Below are positions 1-9,061 of a DNA stretch of 64,000 nt, piece after piece. The notes under the pieces were generated by a model, which did no database searches, was not told the DNA's origin, and saw only the letters and a program-made list of their open reading frames with translations. The translations under genes and the position numbers were made by a program. The stretch is from Leptospiraceae bacterium (GTDB lineage: Bacteria; Spirochaetota; Leptospiria; Leptospirales; Leptospiraceae). Position 1 is the stretch's first letter; every line of letters begins with the position of its first letter. Location of the stretch: contig JACKPB010000012.1 in the NCBI GenBank assembly GCA_024233875.1, forward strand, positions 81,853-145,852, written 5' to 3'.

Positions 1-483
1 GGAGCAATGAGTTCAATGTCTTTTGTCACCAGTCAGGTCTGGGTCAATCTACCGCCCATGGATGCGTCTATAGCCGCCAATCCTAAAGGAAATGATACCA
101 ATGTCCTAAAGTTTGACCTCAAATGGAATGATCAGAGGGTCATCGCTCTGGGTTTTGAATACAAACCCAATACCCTTGCCTACAGACTCGGATACAACTA
201 CGCCAAGAGTCCGATCACCGGGGCAGGGATGAATCCAATGTTTCCGGGATTGACCAATCAACACTTTACGGGTGGTCTGGGAATTTCCTTTGATAGATTG
301 GATTTTGATATGGCAGTTGAATATGCAACCAGTCAGTGGATTCGTTCTTCAGACATGTCCAACTGGGAAATGTTTACCGCTTTTTCAGCCCTGAATACAG
401 CGGGAAATCAAATGCCGTACTACCAGGCTTCTATGAAAATGACTCTGGTCACTCCTATGATTGCTGTCAGATATAATTTTTAG
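1..483 (+). CDS. FadL/OmpP1-type outer-membrane protein, C-terminal part (5' end outside window)
   Basis: The reading frame is open from the left edge, so this is the last ~160 residues of a longer protein. The fragment has alternating hydrophobic and polar strands typical of a beta-barrel (for example ALGFEYKPNTLAYRLGYNY and FDMAVEYATSQW) and ends in a terminal aromatic, ...IAVRYNF, the usual outer-membrane assembly signal. The strand pattern and the 'RLGYNYAKSPI' region resemble the OmpP1/FadL/TodX family of long-chain fatty-acid or hydrophobic-compound transporters. The Met at position 7 is probably internal. The next gene is convergent and 9 bp away. Family membership is inferred from the tail only, so substrate is not assignable. 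Confidence 0.7.
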   Translation, partial: GAMSSMSFVTSQVWVNLPPMDASIAANPKGNDTNVLKFDLKWNDQRVIALGFEYKPNTLAYRLGYNYAKSPITGAGMNPMFPGLTNQHFTGGLGISFDRLDFDMAVEYATSQWIRSSDMSNWEMFTAFSALNTAGNQMPYYQASMKMTLVTPMIAVRYNF

Positions 484-492
484 ATTCCGGAC

Positions 493-2688
493 TTATGGTT
501 GGGTGGAGAAATCTCTCAACCATGTGATGAGCTCGGTTGCGGGTAGGGGTTTGGAAAAATAGTATCCCTGGATGATGTAACAACTTTTTTCCCAGAGATA
601 TTCGAGTTGTTCTACCTTCTCAACTCCCTCTGCTATGATTCTGTATTCGAATGCCGTTCCGAGTTGGATCATAGCATTGATCAATGCCCGATCCGCTTTG
701 GTATTTCGACTCAGGGCATTCACAAAACTTCTGTCCAATTTTAGTTCATTCATCGGATATTTTTGAAGATAGGTGAGACTGGAGTATCCCGTCCCGAAGT
801 CATCCAATGAAAGTTGGACGCCCAATTTATGTAAGTGATGAAAGGTGCTGATCAGTTCGGGTTTGTCTTCCATCATCAGGCTCTCGGTGATTTCCAGAGT
901 CAGAACTCCCGCAGGCACTGAGTACTTTTTCAAAAGATCATCAATTTTTTCAATCAGAGTAGAACCGGAAAAGTCAGACACAGAAAGATTGACCGAAACA
1001 TTCGGAATCATTATTCCTGAGTCATTCCAGGCCCTCCATTGCTTGAGACTGTTCTCCAGAACCCAGAAATCAATTGCTCCGATGAGACCGCTATCTTCCG
1101 CAACGGGAATGAAATTCATAGGGGAGATCAGACCCCACTGGGGATGTTTCCAGCGAATCAGGGATTCCACACCGTGAATGGAATTTTTCCGTATGTCCAC
1201 CTGTGGTTGGTAGTAGACTTCAAACTCATTCTGAACCAAAGCCTTTCTCAATTCGGACTCCATTCTCAGTCTGGCTGTGGCATGTTCATTCATCTCGGAT
1301 TGATAGAAGCGAAATGTATTTCTTCCTTCAGCCTTTGCCCGATACATAGCCACATCTGCATATTTGAGTAGGGTTTCTACATCGGTTGCATCGTTGGGTG
1401 CCATGCTGATTCCGATGCTTGCTGAGGTTTGGAATTCATTTCCGTCCAAAAAAACATTTTCCTGAATGTTCTCCAGAATCTTTTCGGTTAAGGTTTGAAC
1501 TCCGGTTTCATTGGTATCCGGAACTAAGATGAGAAATTCATCTCCTCCGAGTCGGGCTAAGGTATCATCGGGCTTGATGCAGAGAAGTAGACGCTTGGCT
1601 ATCTTTTTCAATAGTAGATCACCCGTATTGTGTCCGAGTGAGTCATTTACAGTCTTGAATCGATCCAGGTCGAGAAAAATAAAAGCAATGGAACTCATCC
1701 CGGGCTTGATCTGGGAGATCAGTCGATTGGCTCGATCCTTGAATAGATTTCGATTGGCAAGACCTGTCAGAGAATCATAAAAAGCTAATTGATGAATTTG
1801 TTGTTGATTTTCTTCATGTTCGAGGGCAAGACTGCAGAGATGGACACAGGCGGCTACCATTTTCCTGTGAAAGTCACTTGCCCCTCTGGGTTCTCTGTAG
1901 TACAGAGCAAAGGTTCCCCTGACCCGTCCATCTCTGAGTTTGATGGGTGTTGACCAACAGGCTCTTAGATTCAGAGGAAGGGCTAAGTCTTTGTAGTCTT
2001 CCCAGAGAGGATCAGTTTCAATATCAACAACCTCCACGGGTTCACCGCGATAGGCGGAAGTTCCGCAGGAACCTGTCTTGGGACCGATGGGAAGGTTTTC
2101 TATCGCATCACTGAATACCTTAGGAATGGAAGGACCCGCACAGGGATGCAATCTTCCTCCAGCATCTACCAAAAGAACTGAACAGAGAACATCGGTAGCC
2201 AGTGACTCTACTCTCCGACAGAGTATGTCCATAATCAGGCTGATGGGCTTGCCTGTGGCTACAGACTCGAGAACTTCGTTCTGCAAAAGTCGAATGCCTT
2301 CTAATTCTTTTTGATCTTCCAGACTTTGGAAACAGAGCAAGACCCCCGAGGCTTCCTCGGATCGGATGGGTTGGAGAAAGATTTCGATGGAATGGGACTT
2401 CTTTTGTGAATCTCCTATCCTTTCTGTAATTTTCACTGTTTCCAGTTCGGAAAGGGAAGATTGAAGCATGCCCCATCGGGCTCTATCCAAAGTGGGAAAG
2501 ATTTCAAAAATGAAAGATGCTTCTTTGGAAACATCAAACTCAAAAAGCTTATCGGAAAAAAAATCATTTTTCCAAATGAGTTTTCCGTTCCAATCTAAAA
2601 ATGCAAAGGGAATAGGAAGATGCAATAGAATCTCTCCGGTGAGGGTTCCGGAAGGATGATTGGAAATAATGTTCAATAAGGTCTTCAC
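493..2688 (-). CDS. PAS-GAF-GGDEF-EAL cyclic-di-GMP signalling protein
   Basis: 731 residues with four modules: a PAS-like region (about 20-130), a GAF domain (about 150-290), a GGDEF diguanylate cyclase domain (motif RLGGDEFLIL near residue 378) and an EAL phosphodiesterase domain (about 475-725). The cyclase signature GGDEF is intact. In the EAL domain the signature reads ESL in GVESLIRWKHP, a common tolerated variant, and the second metal/base loop DDFGTGYSSL is present near residue 627, so both activities are plausible. No transmembrane segment is visible, so the protein is probably cytosolic with the PAS/GAF pair sensing a small ligand. It is monocistronic, convergent with the FadL-type gene. 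Which activity dominates cannot be told from sequence. Confidence 0.9.
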   Translation of the reverse strand: MKTLLNIISNHPSGTLTGEILLHLPIPFAFLDWNGKLIWKNDFFSDKLFEFDVSKEASFIFEIFPTLDRARWGMLQSSLSELETVKITERIGDSQKKSHSIEIFLQPIRSEEASGVLLCFQSLEDQKELEGIRLLQNEVLESVATGKPISLIMDILCRRVESLATDVLCSVLLVDAGGRLHPCAGPSIPKVFSDAIENLPIGPKTGSCGTSAYRGEPVEVVDIETDPLWEDYKDLALPLNLRACWSTPIKLRDGRVRGTFALYYREPRGASDFHRKMVAACVHLCSLALEHEENQQQIHQLAFYDSLTGLANRNLFKDRANRLISQIKPGMSSIAFIFLDLDRFKTVNDSLGHNTGDLLLKKIAKRLLLCIKPDDTLARLGGDEFLILVPDTNETGVQTLTEKILENIQENVFLDGNEFQTSASIGISMAPNDATDVETLLKYADVAMYRAKAEGRNTFRFYQSEMNEHATARLRMESELRKALVQNEFEVYYQPQVDIRKNSIHGVESLIRWKHPQWGLISPMNFIPVAEDSGLIGAIDFWVLENSLKQWRAWNDSGIMIPNVSVNLSVSDFSGSTLIEKIDDLLKKYSVPAGVLTLEITESLMMEDKPELISTFHHLHKLGVQLSLDDFGTGYSSLTYLQKYPMNELKLDRSFVNALSRNTKADRALINAMIQLGTAFEYRIIAEGVEKVEQLEYLWEKSCYIIQGYYFSKPLPATELITWLRDFSTQP

Positions 2689-3627
2689 AATGATTCCCTT
2701 GTCATACCTATTTTTCTGGCATATTTAATAAGAACAGGATTATGAATTCCAAAATAAAAGAAATAAATTTTTTTAAAATAATTCATCTTCATTTATCGAA
2801 GCCAAAATTCCCTGGAAACTGATTCTTTTATGAACAAATTAATTTCTTTCGTTTCCTCTTGTAAATTTCTTTCCGGAAATCTTCAACAATCTCAATCTCA
2901 AAACTAAAGTCAGGTTTTGGTTTTGATTCATTTTTTAATGAATGATTGGCTCTCTTCCAATGTGAATTCAAACCCCGGAATTGTCATTTGAGAGAAGGGT
3001 TTCTCCGGATCCGGATCGAAGATTGGAGAAAGATACAATTTTGTTAGGTGAATGAATTCCACTCCTTATTTATGATTCAATCTAAATGAAAGCACAATTT
3101 CCAAAAAGTAGTGGATAGAATTCCAAATCTGATTTTGGATCAACAGATGGAGACATCGAAAGGGTCGATTTTTTTGTAGGAATTCATCGTTCCCTTCCAA
3201 TATTTTAAAAAGTCCGGCGATAGATAGAAATAAGAATCTAAACTTCTTTACTCACCTTCCGCTCATCGCACGAAAGGTCAGCTTATGGAAAGTGAGTCTT
3301 CCGGCAATGGTTCGACCGGGCTCTATCAATCGGGGACTATCGTCCCAAATCCCCTTTTTTTATTGTTTGATTAGTAAAATCTGATTTTGAAAAAAAAACA
3401 ATAGTGTACTCCTAGTTCTTGATTCGATTGTAGTACTTCTTTTCATTTCCGCCCGCATTCGGCTGAATGAGGAGATTCAAAGCCTGAAGGGACTCAGAAA
3501 GAGATTCATTGAATTCTTCCCGGTTGAAAACTTATTTCCTTTTAAAAAATCATTAGAAATTGGGAGTGAATTAGAAACTCTAAAGAAAAATATGGTCAGA
3601 AATGCTTGGTTTTGAACAGATTCCGAT
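2689..3627. other. Long AT-rich intergenic region
   Basis: About 940 bp without a convincing gene. The only recognisable structure is a copy of a dispersed hairpin element at about 3250-3390 (listed separately). The short minus-strand frame at 3477-3662 overlaps the start of the cmr1-like gene, has no family resemblance and is not called. No CRISPR repeat-spacer pattern is visible here, which matters because the next gene is a CRISPR-type RAMP protein. Confidence 0.6.
3250..3390 (+). repeat. Dispersed hairpin element B, copy 1
   Basis: Contains an imperfect outer inverted repeat (ACTCACCTTCC ... GGAAAGTGAGT) and then the hairpin GGGAC-tatc-GTCCC at 3333-3346, followed by AAATCCCC and a T-run that could act as a terminator for rightward transcripts. 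The stretch from GGGGACTATCGTCCC through TTGATTAGTAAAATCTGATT is closely matched at 23742-23800 (copy 2), and a more diverged relative lies at about 31588-31690. All copies are intergenic. Confidence 0.6.
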
Positions 3628-4716
3628 ATGAACTCAATTGTGTTTGATTGCAAACTGATCACTCCTCTTTTTTTGGGGAGTTCTCATCCCGAAGAATCGG
3701 AACTACGCTCTGTCGGACTGAAGAGAGTTCTCCGGTTCTGGTGGAGGGTGCGGAATGTGCATTTCCCCGGAGGAGTTTCCGATAGATCGAAATTCATTCA
3801 AAAGGAAAATGATTTGTTTCTACCGGGAGGTGGCAGGAGTAAGTTTTTTCTGTACATCTCCGTCCGACCCGATCCGGATGATTTTGAAACCGGGATTTGG
3901 AATCTCATCGATTCACGGATTCTCGAAAATGGGAAGGGCAGAAAGTATCGAATTCCCGGTTTTTCCCGAACAGGTATGCACTATCTATTTTATTCGCATT
4001 TCATGGATACCAAACAATATGTAAAGCCCGGTTCAAAATTTAAAATCAAACTAACCATCATAGATCCTAAGTATCAGGATGAGATTCTGGATGCGTTTTT
4101 ACTCATGTACCTCTTCGGTGGTCTGGGGATCAATTCAAGAAAAGGCGCGGGAACCTATGAGATTCTGAAAGTTCAATCCAAGGAAATTACCTCCCATCCT
4201 CTTCTGGAATTTTTAAAACTACAAAACTCATCCCTCTCCGAATTCAAAAAATTTCTTCTGGAGAAACGATTGTTTCAGGAATCGGGAAGCGAGTCTCTGT
4301 TTTTGAACAGGAAGATCCAGTTGATGATTTTTCAGGGAAGAGACTCCTGGGAAGAAGCACTTGAGTTTTTGGGGAAGTCTCTTCTCCGATTTCAGAATAA
4401 GAAAAACTGGAGGATCATCTCTTTTCCCAAGTTTTTTCATCTTCAAAAAGAAAAGATCCATTTCCTGCCGACTGAAGGCATTTCCAATCAGAATCCCTCA
4501 GGAAGGATAGACAAAAGATTCTTTCCTATCATCCTAAAAGTACTTAAGATCAATGGATACTTCTATCCCTTCCTACTTTACATTCCCGGTTTGAATCGTT
4601 TGGACAACCAACCTGTAGCCAAAGGGGAATCCATGTCCCTAAAGATTCAAAAATTTCTCAAATCCATAATGAATATGGAATCCGAATCCAAGTTTACCGA
4701 AATCATAGATAAGTAA
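3628..4716 (+). CDS. Orphan Cmr1-like RAMP-superfamily protein
   Basis: 362 residues. The N-terminus matches the Cmr1 pattern of Type III-B CRISPR effector complexes: KLITPLFLGSSHPEESELRS followed by VGLKRVLRFWWRV, the equivalent of the family's 'TPLFLGG...S-IKG-LRFWWR' block, and a glycine-rich RAMP loop GGLGINSRKGAGTYEI near residue 164. Length fits Cmr1. In known systems Cmr1 caps the 3' end of the crRNA-guided complex. Here no cmr2-cmr6, cas1/cas2, cas6 or CRISPR array is visible in the window, so the gene stands alone between a c-di-GMP gene and a metabolic operon. Base composition resembles the chromosome rather than the AT-rich islands. It may be a relic or a repurposed RNA-binding protein. 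Family call is fairly secure, function is not. Confidence 0.75.
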   Translation: MNSIVFDCKLITPLFLGSSHPEESELRSVGLKRVLRFWWRVRNVHFPGGVSDRSKFIQKENDLFLPGGGRSKFFLYISVRPDPDDFETGIWNLIDSRILENGKGRKYRIPGFSRTGMHYLFYSHFMDTKQYVKPGSKFKIKLTIIDPKYQDEILDAFLLMYLFGGLGINSRKGAGTYEILKVQSKEITSHPLLEFLKLQNSSLSEFKKFLLEKRLFQESGSESLFLNRKIQLMIFQGRDSWEEALEFLGKSLLRFQNKKNWRIISFPKFFHLQKEKIHFLPTEGISNQNPSGRIDKRFFPIILKVLKINGYFYPFLLYIPGLNRLDNQPVAKGESMSLKIQKFLKSIMNMESESKFTEIIDK

Positions 4717-4955
4717 ATCTAATGAAATGTTTCCTCTGAAGCCTGAATCTTTACACAGAATCCCTCCCTCACTTATTTGAGAAAATTCTTTTTTGACAAT
4801 CAGAGAATTCTCTCCGACCGAAGAAATCTGAATACTCGGGATTGAAAGATTGAGACTTCCCCGTTCTCAAAAGATTTTTCATTCCTGAATCACTTAAGGA
4901 TGAATTCTAAAATTCCATTCACTGATTGAGATCGCAATCTGCTAGAAATAAAAAT

Positions 4956-4965
4956 CGAACGTTCG
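4956..4965. promoter_or_regulatory. Palindromic operator-like site
   Basis: Perfect palindrome CGAACGTTCG set in AAAATCGAACGTTCGTTCTT, upstream of the SDR-led metabolic operon. The GAACG/CGTTC half-site type is often seen in TetR-family operators. No cognate regulator gene is adjacent, so the assignment is inference. Confidence 0.35.
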
Positions 4966-4977
4966 TTCTTAAATTTA

Positions 4978-5193
4978 TTGACTTCCGGGCTATCGGATTT
5001 ACTATGGTGCTCGGACTATCGTAAGTACTTCCGCCAGGGTATCGATTTTTTCTATCCCTCCCTCCCGGATAGGGTCAGCCAATCACTTACGGAAAGTTTT
5101 CAGAAGACGTTGGGGCAGAATTCCAAAAAACCCAATCATTTTTTGGAAGGGATAGAAGATTTCATCGGAAAAGGTCTTGCTTGTGAAGGATAA
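4978..5193 (+). CDS. Possible small protein upstream of the SDR operon
   Basis: A 71-codon frame beginning at TTG, 34 bp upstream of the SDR gene and in the same direction, with composition like its neighbours. No family is recognised, there is no clear ribosome binding site, and it could equally be leader or decayed coding sequence. Listed because it fills an otherwise empty gap just after a palindromic site. Confidence 0.25.
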   Translation: MTSGLSDLLWCSDYRKYFRQGIDFFYPSLPDRVSQSLTESFQKTLGQNSKKPNHFLEGIEDFIGKGLACEG

Positions 5194-5226
5194 ATATGAA
5201 AACTCAGAGGAAAAAACGGGGGAAAG

Positions 5227-5967
5227 ATGAAGCAATTATTTGATGTTTCCGGAAAGACAATTTTGATTACGGGTGCGAGCAGGGGGATCGGAAAGAGTCT
5301 TGCTCTCGGATTTCGGGATGCGGGTGCTAAGGTATTCGGAACAGGAACTTCCGAGTCATCGATATCCTGGATGGAATCCGAATCTATCCACGGGCGAGTC
5401 GGGGACTTCACAAAAGATGATGTCTCCAGGGATTTGATCGGTTCTATTAAGAAAGAACACGGAAAGCTGGATGTTTTGATCAATAATGCAGGTATCTCTT
5501 CCCACACCCCCATATCCATGATGAAAGACGATGAAATGAACCGCATCATCGATATCAATTTCAAGGGTGTGTTCCGTATGTGTCAGGCCTACTACAAAAC
5601 CCACAAACATGAAGGTGGAACTATCATCAATATCTCTTCCGTTCTCGGTCTTACAGGATTCACTCTGGCATCCGTCTATTCTGGAACAAAGGGAGCTGTG
5701 ATACAGATGAGTAAGGCAATGGTTGCGGAATGGGGGAGTAAGTTTCGTATCAATGTAATTTGTCCGGGTTTCATAGAAACCGAAATGACTGAAAATATGC
5801 AGGGCAAGGGAAATCTCATGGAAGAGTTCAACTCGAGGATTCCGATGAGAAGAATGGGAAAACCGGAAGAACTTCTGGGAGCGGCTATTTTCCTTGCGAG
5901 TGATGCGTCTTCCTATATGACCGCCTCGACTCTTGTGATCGACGGTGGAATGACGGGAACTGTATGA
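5227..5967 (+). CDS. Short-chain dehydrogenase/reductase (FabG-like)
   Basis: 246 residues, classical SDR length. The cofactor motif TGASRGIGKS is near the N-terminus, NNAGISSHT follows the fourth strand, the catalytic Ser lies in NISSVLGLTG and the catalytic Tyr/Lys pair in YSGTKGAV. The C-terminal FLASDASSYMTASTLVIDGG is typical of FabG-like 3-oxoacyl or alcohol dehydrogenases. A strong GGGGGAAAG ribosome site precedes ATG 5227. The stop overlaps the next start (ATGA), so it is the first secure gene of a translationally coupled operon with a phosphotransferase, DUF6285 protein and zinc dehydrogenase. The substrate cannot be named; an acyl-CoA or alcohol intermediate is likely from context. 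Confidence 0.9.
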   Translation: MKQLFDVSGKTILITGASRGIGKSLALGFRDAGAKVFGTGTSESSISWMESESIHGRVGDFTKDDVSRDLIGSIKKEHGKLDVLINNAGISSHTPISMMKDDEMNRIIDINFKGVFRMCQAYYKTHKHEGGTIINISSVLGLTGFTLASVYSGTKGAVIQMSKAMVAEWGSKFRINVICPGFIETEMTENMQGKGNLMEEFNSRIPMRRMGKPEELLGAAIFLASDASSYMTASTLVIDGGMTGTV

Positions 5968-6998
5968 CAGATCTCAAATCAAAACTCGAATCTTATCTTT
6001 CCAAAAGGCAGGGTGGGAAAGCTTCTATTAGCTCCATGATTCCTCTTTCGGGGGGAGCCTGTCAGGAGAACTATCTCATCGACCTCAGTCTAGAAGGGGG
6101 GACGGAGTCAGGTGAGTTCAGGTTGGTGTTCCGGACCGATAAGGGAGCCTCTCTCTTTGCCAGCCTGTCGCGGGCAAACGAATTCAAGACCGAGAAATTA
6201 GCCTATGAAAACGGTGTGAAAACCCCGCGTCCCTATTGGTTGGAAGAGGATTCGGGGATTTTGGGGAGTCCGTTTTATTTTATGGAAAGGATAGGTGGAA
6301 AGGCTACGGGGAGATTCGTAGTGAAGGACTCCTCTTTATCCAAAGCCAGAAAGAATCTAGCATCCGAGCTTGCACTTTCCCTGTCCAGAATTCATTCCAT
6401 CACACCGGATCTCTGTAGGGATGAGTCCCTGAAGGGAAGTCTGTACCGTCACAACCCGACTTCATCGGATTCTGTATCACGGGATGCAGTTCTGGAGATC
6501 CGCAGACAGATCTCTGCGGGTGTGGATCCTCAGGTGGGTATGGAGCTCATAGCCAATTGGCTGGAAGAAAACATTCATCCTGTGGATAAGGAAGTTTTGG
6601 TCCACGGAGACTTTCGAACAGGTAATTTCATGGTCAGTCCGGAGGGTCTCGAAGGGATTCTGGATTGGGAATTTGCTCACTGGGGAGATCGACATGAGGA
6701 CATCGCCTGGCTCTGCATGAGGGATTGGAGATTTGGAAAGCTAAACAAAGAAGCCGGAGGAATCGCCGAACGTCAGGAATTTTATGATCTCTATTCCCGG
6801 GCATCCGGATTTGAAGTGGATCCCTTTCGGGTTCGATACTGGGAAATCATGGGCAATCTCCGATGGGCACTGGGGTCACTCCAACAGGCAGAACGTCATC
6901 TGAGCGGAAAGGACAAAGGCATAGAGCTTGCGGCAATCGGTAGAAGAACAAAAGAAATGGTTTGGGAAGCAATGAGGTTGATAGAAAATGCAGGATAG
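5964..6998 (+). CDS. APH-like phosphotransferase family protein
   Basis: 344 residues of the aminoglycoside-phosphotransferase-like kinase fold. The catalytic loop reads HGDFRTGNFM (Asp base and metal-binding Asn) and is followed by ILDWEFAHWGD, the family's second metal-binding Asp. Proteins of this subgroup, related to the N-terminal domain of ACAD10/11, usually sit next to acyl-CoA dehydrogenases, SDRs and DUF6285 proteins and phosphorylate hydroxyacyl substrates rather than antibiotics; that role here is inferred from neighbours. Start overlaps the SDR stop by 4 bp and its own end overlaps the DUF6285 start by 11 bp. Confidence 0.85.
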   Translation: MTDLKSKLESYLSKRQGGKASISSMIPLSGGACQENYLIDLSLEGGTESGEFRLVFRTDKGASLFASLSRANEFKTEKLAYENGVKTPRPYWLEEDSGILGSPFYFMERIGGKATGRFVVKDSSLSKARKNLASELALSLSRIHSITPDLCRDESLKGSLYRHNPTSSDSVSRDAVLEIRRQISAGVDPQVGMELIANWLEENIHPVDKEVLVHGDFRTGNFMVSPEGLEGILDWEFAHWGDRHEDIAWLCMRDWRFGKLNKEAGGIAERQEFYDLYSRASGFEVDPFRVRYWEIMGNLRWALGSLQQAERHLSGKDKGIELAAIGRRTKEMVWEAMRLIENAG

Positions 6999-7407
6999 AC
7001 CGACATCAAATGAATTATTGGACGCTATCGCCGAGCTTCTCATCAAAGAAGTCCTTCCGGCGATCAAAAACGACGAAGCTCTGTCTTACAAGACTCTTGT
7101 AGCCTGGAATATGCTGGGTGTTGTATCACGGGAAATCAAATCGGAGGATGCTAGTCTCTCTGAGGAATTTCATCGATTGAGTGAAGTTTTGAAAAATAAG
7201 GGGAAGGATTTGGACATGAGTTGGAACGAGCTATTAAAATCGGAGAAAGAAGAGAAGGTAAGGGAAATGAATTCTGTCCTGGCGGAGATCGTTCGTCAGG
7301 AAAAGCTAAGTAATAAAGATTCTCAAGTCTGGGATGCGGTCAAATCCAATCTGAAAAAAGATCTCGAAATCTCGAACCCCAGATTCGGAACAGAAAAAGA
7401 AAAATGA
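6988..7407 (+). CDS. DUF6285-like small protein
   Basis: 139 residues, mostly helical. The opening MQDRPTSNELLDAIAELLIK and LPAIKNDEALSYKTLVAWNM fit the DUF6285 pattern ('QDRP--ELL-AV--FL--EV-P-L', then a helix with A-N-L). This family is habitually encoded next to APH-like phosphotransferases, as here, with an 11-bp overlap upstream and an ATGA overlap downstream, suggesting the two proteins act together. Biochemical function of the family is unknown to me. Confidence 0.75.
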   Translation: MQDRPTSNELLDAIAELLIKEVLPAIKNDEALSYKTLVAWNMLGVVSREIKSEDASLSEEFHRLSEVLKNKGKDLDMSWNELLKSEKEEKVREMNSVLAEIVRQEKLSNKDSQVWDAVKSNLKKDLEISNPRFGTEKEK

Positions 7408-8450
7408 GGGCGGGGGTTCTCTATCGGGATGAGTCCCGGATCAGGATAGAAGAGAGAGATAGACGTCCTCTAGCCCGGAATGAAGTGAGGGTTCGGATCC
7501 ATGCCTGCGGGGTCTGCGGATCGGATGTGCATTTTACAGTTCACAAACAGGTTCGCCTCAAGAAAGAATGTGCCGTTCTCGGACACGAAGCCTCGGGTGT
7601 GATTTTAGAAATCGGTGAGGAAGTGAGGGAGAGACAACCGGGCGAACGGGTGGTGATTTCTGCCGGAACCAGTTGCGGAGTCTGTCCCGCCTGCAGTCGC
7701 GGGCATTGGAATCTCTGCGCTTCCGCTTCGGTTTTGGGTCTGGAGATAGATGGAGCCTTTGCGGAAGAAATCATCATTGAAGAGAGATATCTCATTCCTC
7801 TACCTTCGGGAATTCCTTTTGATCACGGAGCGATCCTCGCCGATGCTGTGTCCACTCCCTATCATGCTCTGAAGTATGTGGGTTTCCTCCAGAGGGGTGA
7901 GAAGGTAGGAATCATAGGAATCGGGGGACTCGGAGTTCATGCCGTTCAGATTGCAAATATTCTCGGTGCGAATCAATTGATCGCTGTGGATATCGATCCC
8001 GGAGCCCTCGAAAATGCTTCCCGTCTGGGAGCGGATGAATGCATTGATGCCAAACAATCGAAAAACATAGGAAAGGATTTGAAGGAACTTTCGGGTGGTC
8101 TGGACATTCTCGTAGACTTTTCCGGTCAGTACAAAAATATCGAGAATTCACTCAGAGCCATGAATTTCGGAGGAAGGATGGTTCTCGTGGGGCTCGGAAA
8201 AAATAGTTTAGAGTTTAAGTTTCCGATGATGATCGTAGAAAGACAGATTCGGATCAGCGGATCACTGGGTTGTGATACAAGAGCCATTCCCGAACTCATG
8301 GATCTCTACCTCTCAGGTAAACTCGACCTGAGTCAATCGATCACCTCCCACCATCCCCTGGAAGAAGTCAATGAGTGTTTGGAAAATCTTCATCACAGAA
8401 AGGGCAATCCGATTCGTTACATAATCACGCCCAACGGAGCGATACGATGA
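7404..8450 (+). CDS. Zinc-dependent alcohol dehydrogenase (MDR family)
   Basis: 348 residues, typical medium-chain dehydrogenase. The catalytic zinc ligands are in CGVCGSDVHF and LGHEASGVI, and the structural zinc cluster is complete in CGVCPACSRGHWNLC (C-x2-C-x2-C-x7-C). The Rossmann NAD(P) site is GIGGLGVHAVQIA, with AVDIDPGALE ending the second strand, where the Asp favours NAD. The start overlaps the DUF6285 stop and the stop overlaps the next start, both as ATGA. It likely oxidises or reduces an alcohol/aldehyde intermediate of the same pathway as the upstream SDR. Confidence 0.9.
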   Translation: MRAGVLYRDESRIRIEERDRRPLARNEVRVRIHACGVCGSDVHFTVHKQVRLKKECAVLGHEASGVILEIGEEVRERQPGERVVISAGTSCGVCPACSRGHWNLCASASVLGLEIDGAFAEEIIIEERYLIPLPSGIPFDHGAILADAVSTPYHALKYVGFLQRGEKVGIIGIGGLGVHAVQIANILGANQLIAVDIDPGALENASRLGADECIDAKQSKNIGKDLKELSGGLDILVDFSGQYKNIENSLRAMNFGGRMVLVGLGKNSLEFKFPMMIVERQIRISGSLGCDTRAIPELMDLYLSGKLDLSQSITSHHPLEEVNECLENLHHRKGNPIRYIITPNGAIR

Positions 8451-8992
8451 AACCGAAAGTACATGTTTATTTGGGTGTGAGTCTGGATGGATACATAGCG
8501 GGAAACGAAGGAGATCTTTCCTGGTTGGATAAGATCCCCCCACCTCCCGGAGAAGACTTCGGATTTCAGAAGTTTTTAGAAGGCATGGACTGTCTCTTCA
8601 TGGGTAGGAATACTTATGAAGCCATCAAAGACTTTCCCGATTGGCACTATGGTTCCCAAAAGGTTTATGTTCTGACTTCAAGACCGATCGATTGGAAGGG
8701 AGTCTGGAAAGACAGAGCAGAGACTTTGGATCTTTCCCCCGAAGATCTATTGAAGTACGCGGAAGAGAAGGGATACAATCATATCTATCTGGATGGGGGA
8801 ATGACCATTCATAGATTTCTGGATGCAGGACTTGTGGATGAGATGACGCTCAGCATCCTCCCCATTCTTCTCGGAGGAGGGACTCTCCTTTTCGGTACCC
8901 GTAAGACGGGACAGATCTGGACCCTGGTTTCTTCCCGTTCCTATTCGAATGGATTCGTTCAATCGCACTACAGGTATTCCGGAGAGTTTTAA
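8447..8992 (+). CDS. Dihydrofolate-reductase-like / RibD C-terminal family reductase
   Basis: 181 residues from ATG 8447, which overlaps the alcohol dehydrogenase stop. Motifs VYLGVSLDGYIAGNEGDLSWL and LFMGRNTYEAIKDF at the N-terminus and IYLDGGMTIHRFLDAGLVDE later are diagnostic of the RibD_C/DHFR-like superfamily (YwjB/YyaP type). True DHFRs in folate synthesis differ in the N-terminal loop, so a general NADPH-dependent pteridine or flavin-precursor-like reductase is more likely. Last gene of the overlapping operon; a 60-70 bp gap follows. Confidence 0.85.
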   Translation: MKPKVHVYLGVSLDGYIAGNEGDLSWLDKIPPPPGEDFGFQKFLEGMDCLFMGRNTYEAIKDFPDWHYGSQKVYVLTSRPIDWKGVWKDRAETLDLSPEDLLKYAEEKGYNHIYLDGGMTIHRFLDAGLVDEMTLSILPILLGGGTLLFGTRKTGQIWTLVSSRSYSNGFVQSHYRYSGEF

Positions 8993-9061
8993 AAAATCAC
9001 AAATTCGAAGAGAAATCTTTTCTTGATCTCCCCGCTAAGAATGGGGATTCGTCTAAGAGTT

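Noticed and set aside
2689..5226. Type III CRISPR locus around the Cmr1-like gene
   Set aside because: No other cas/cmr gene and no repeat-spacer structure could be seen on either side.
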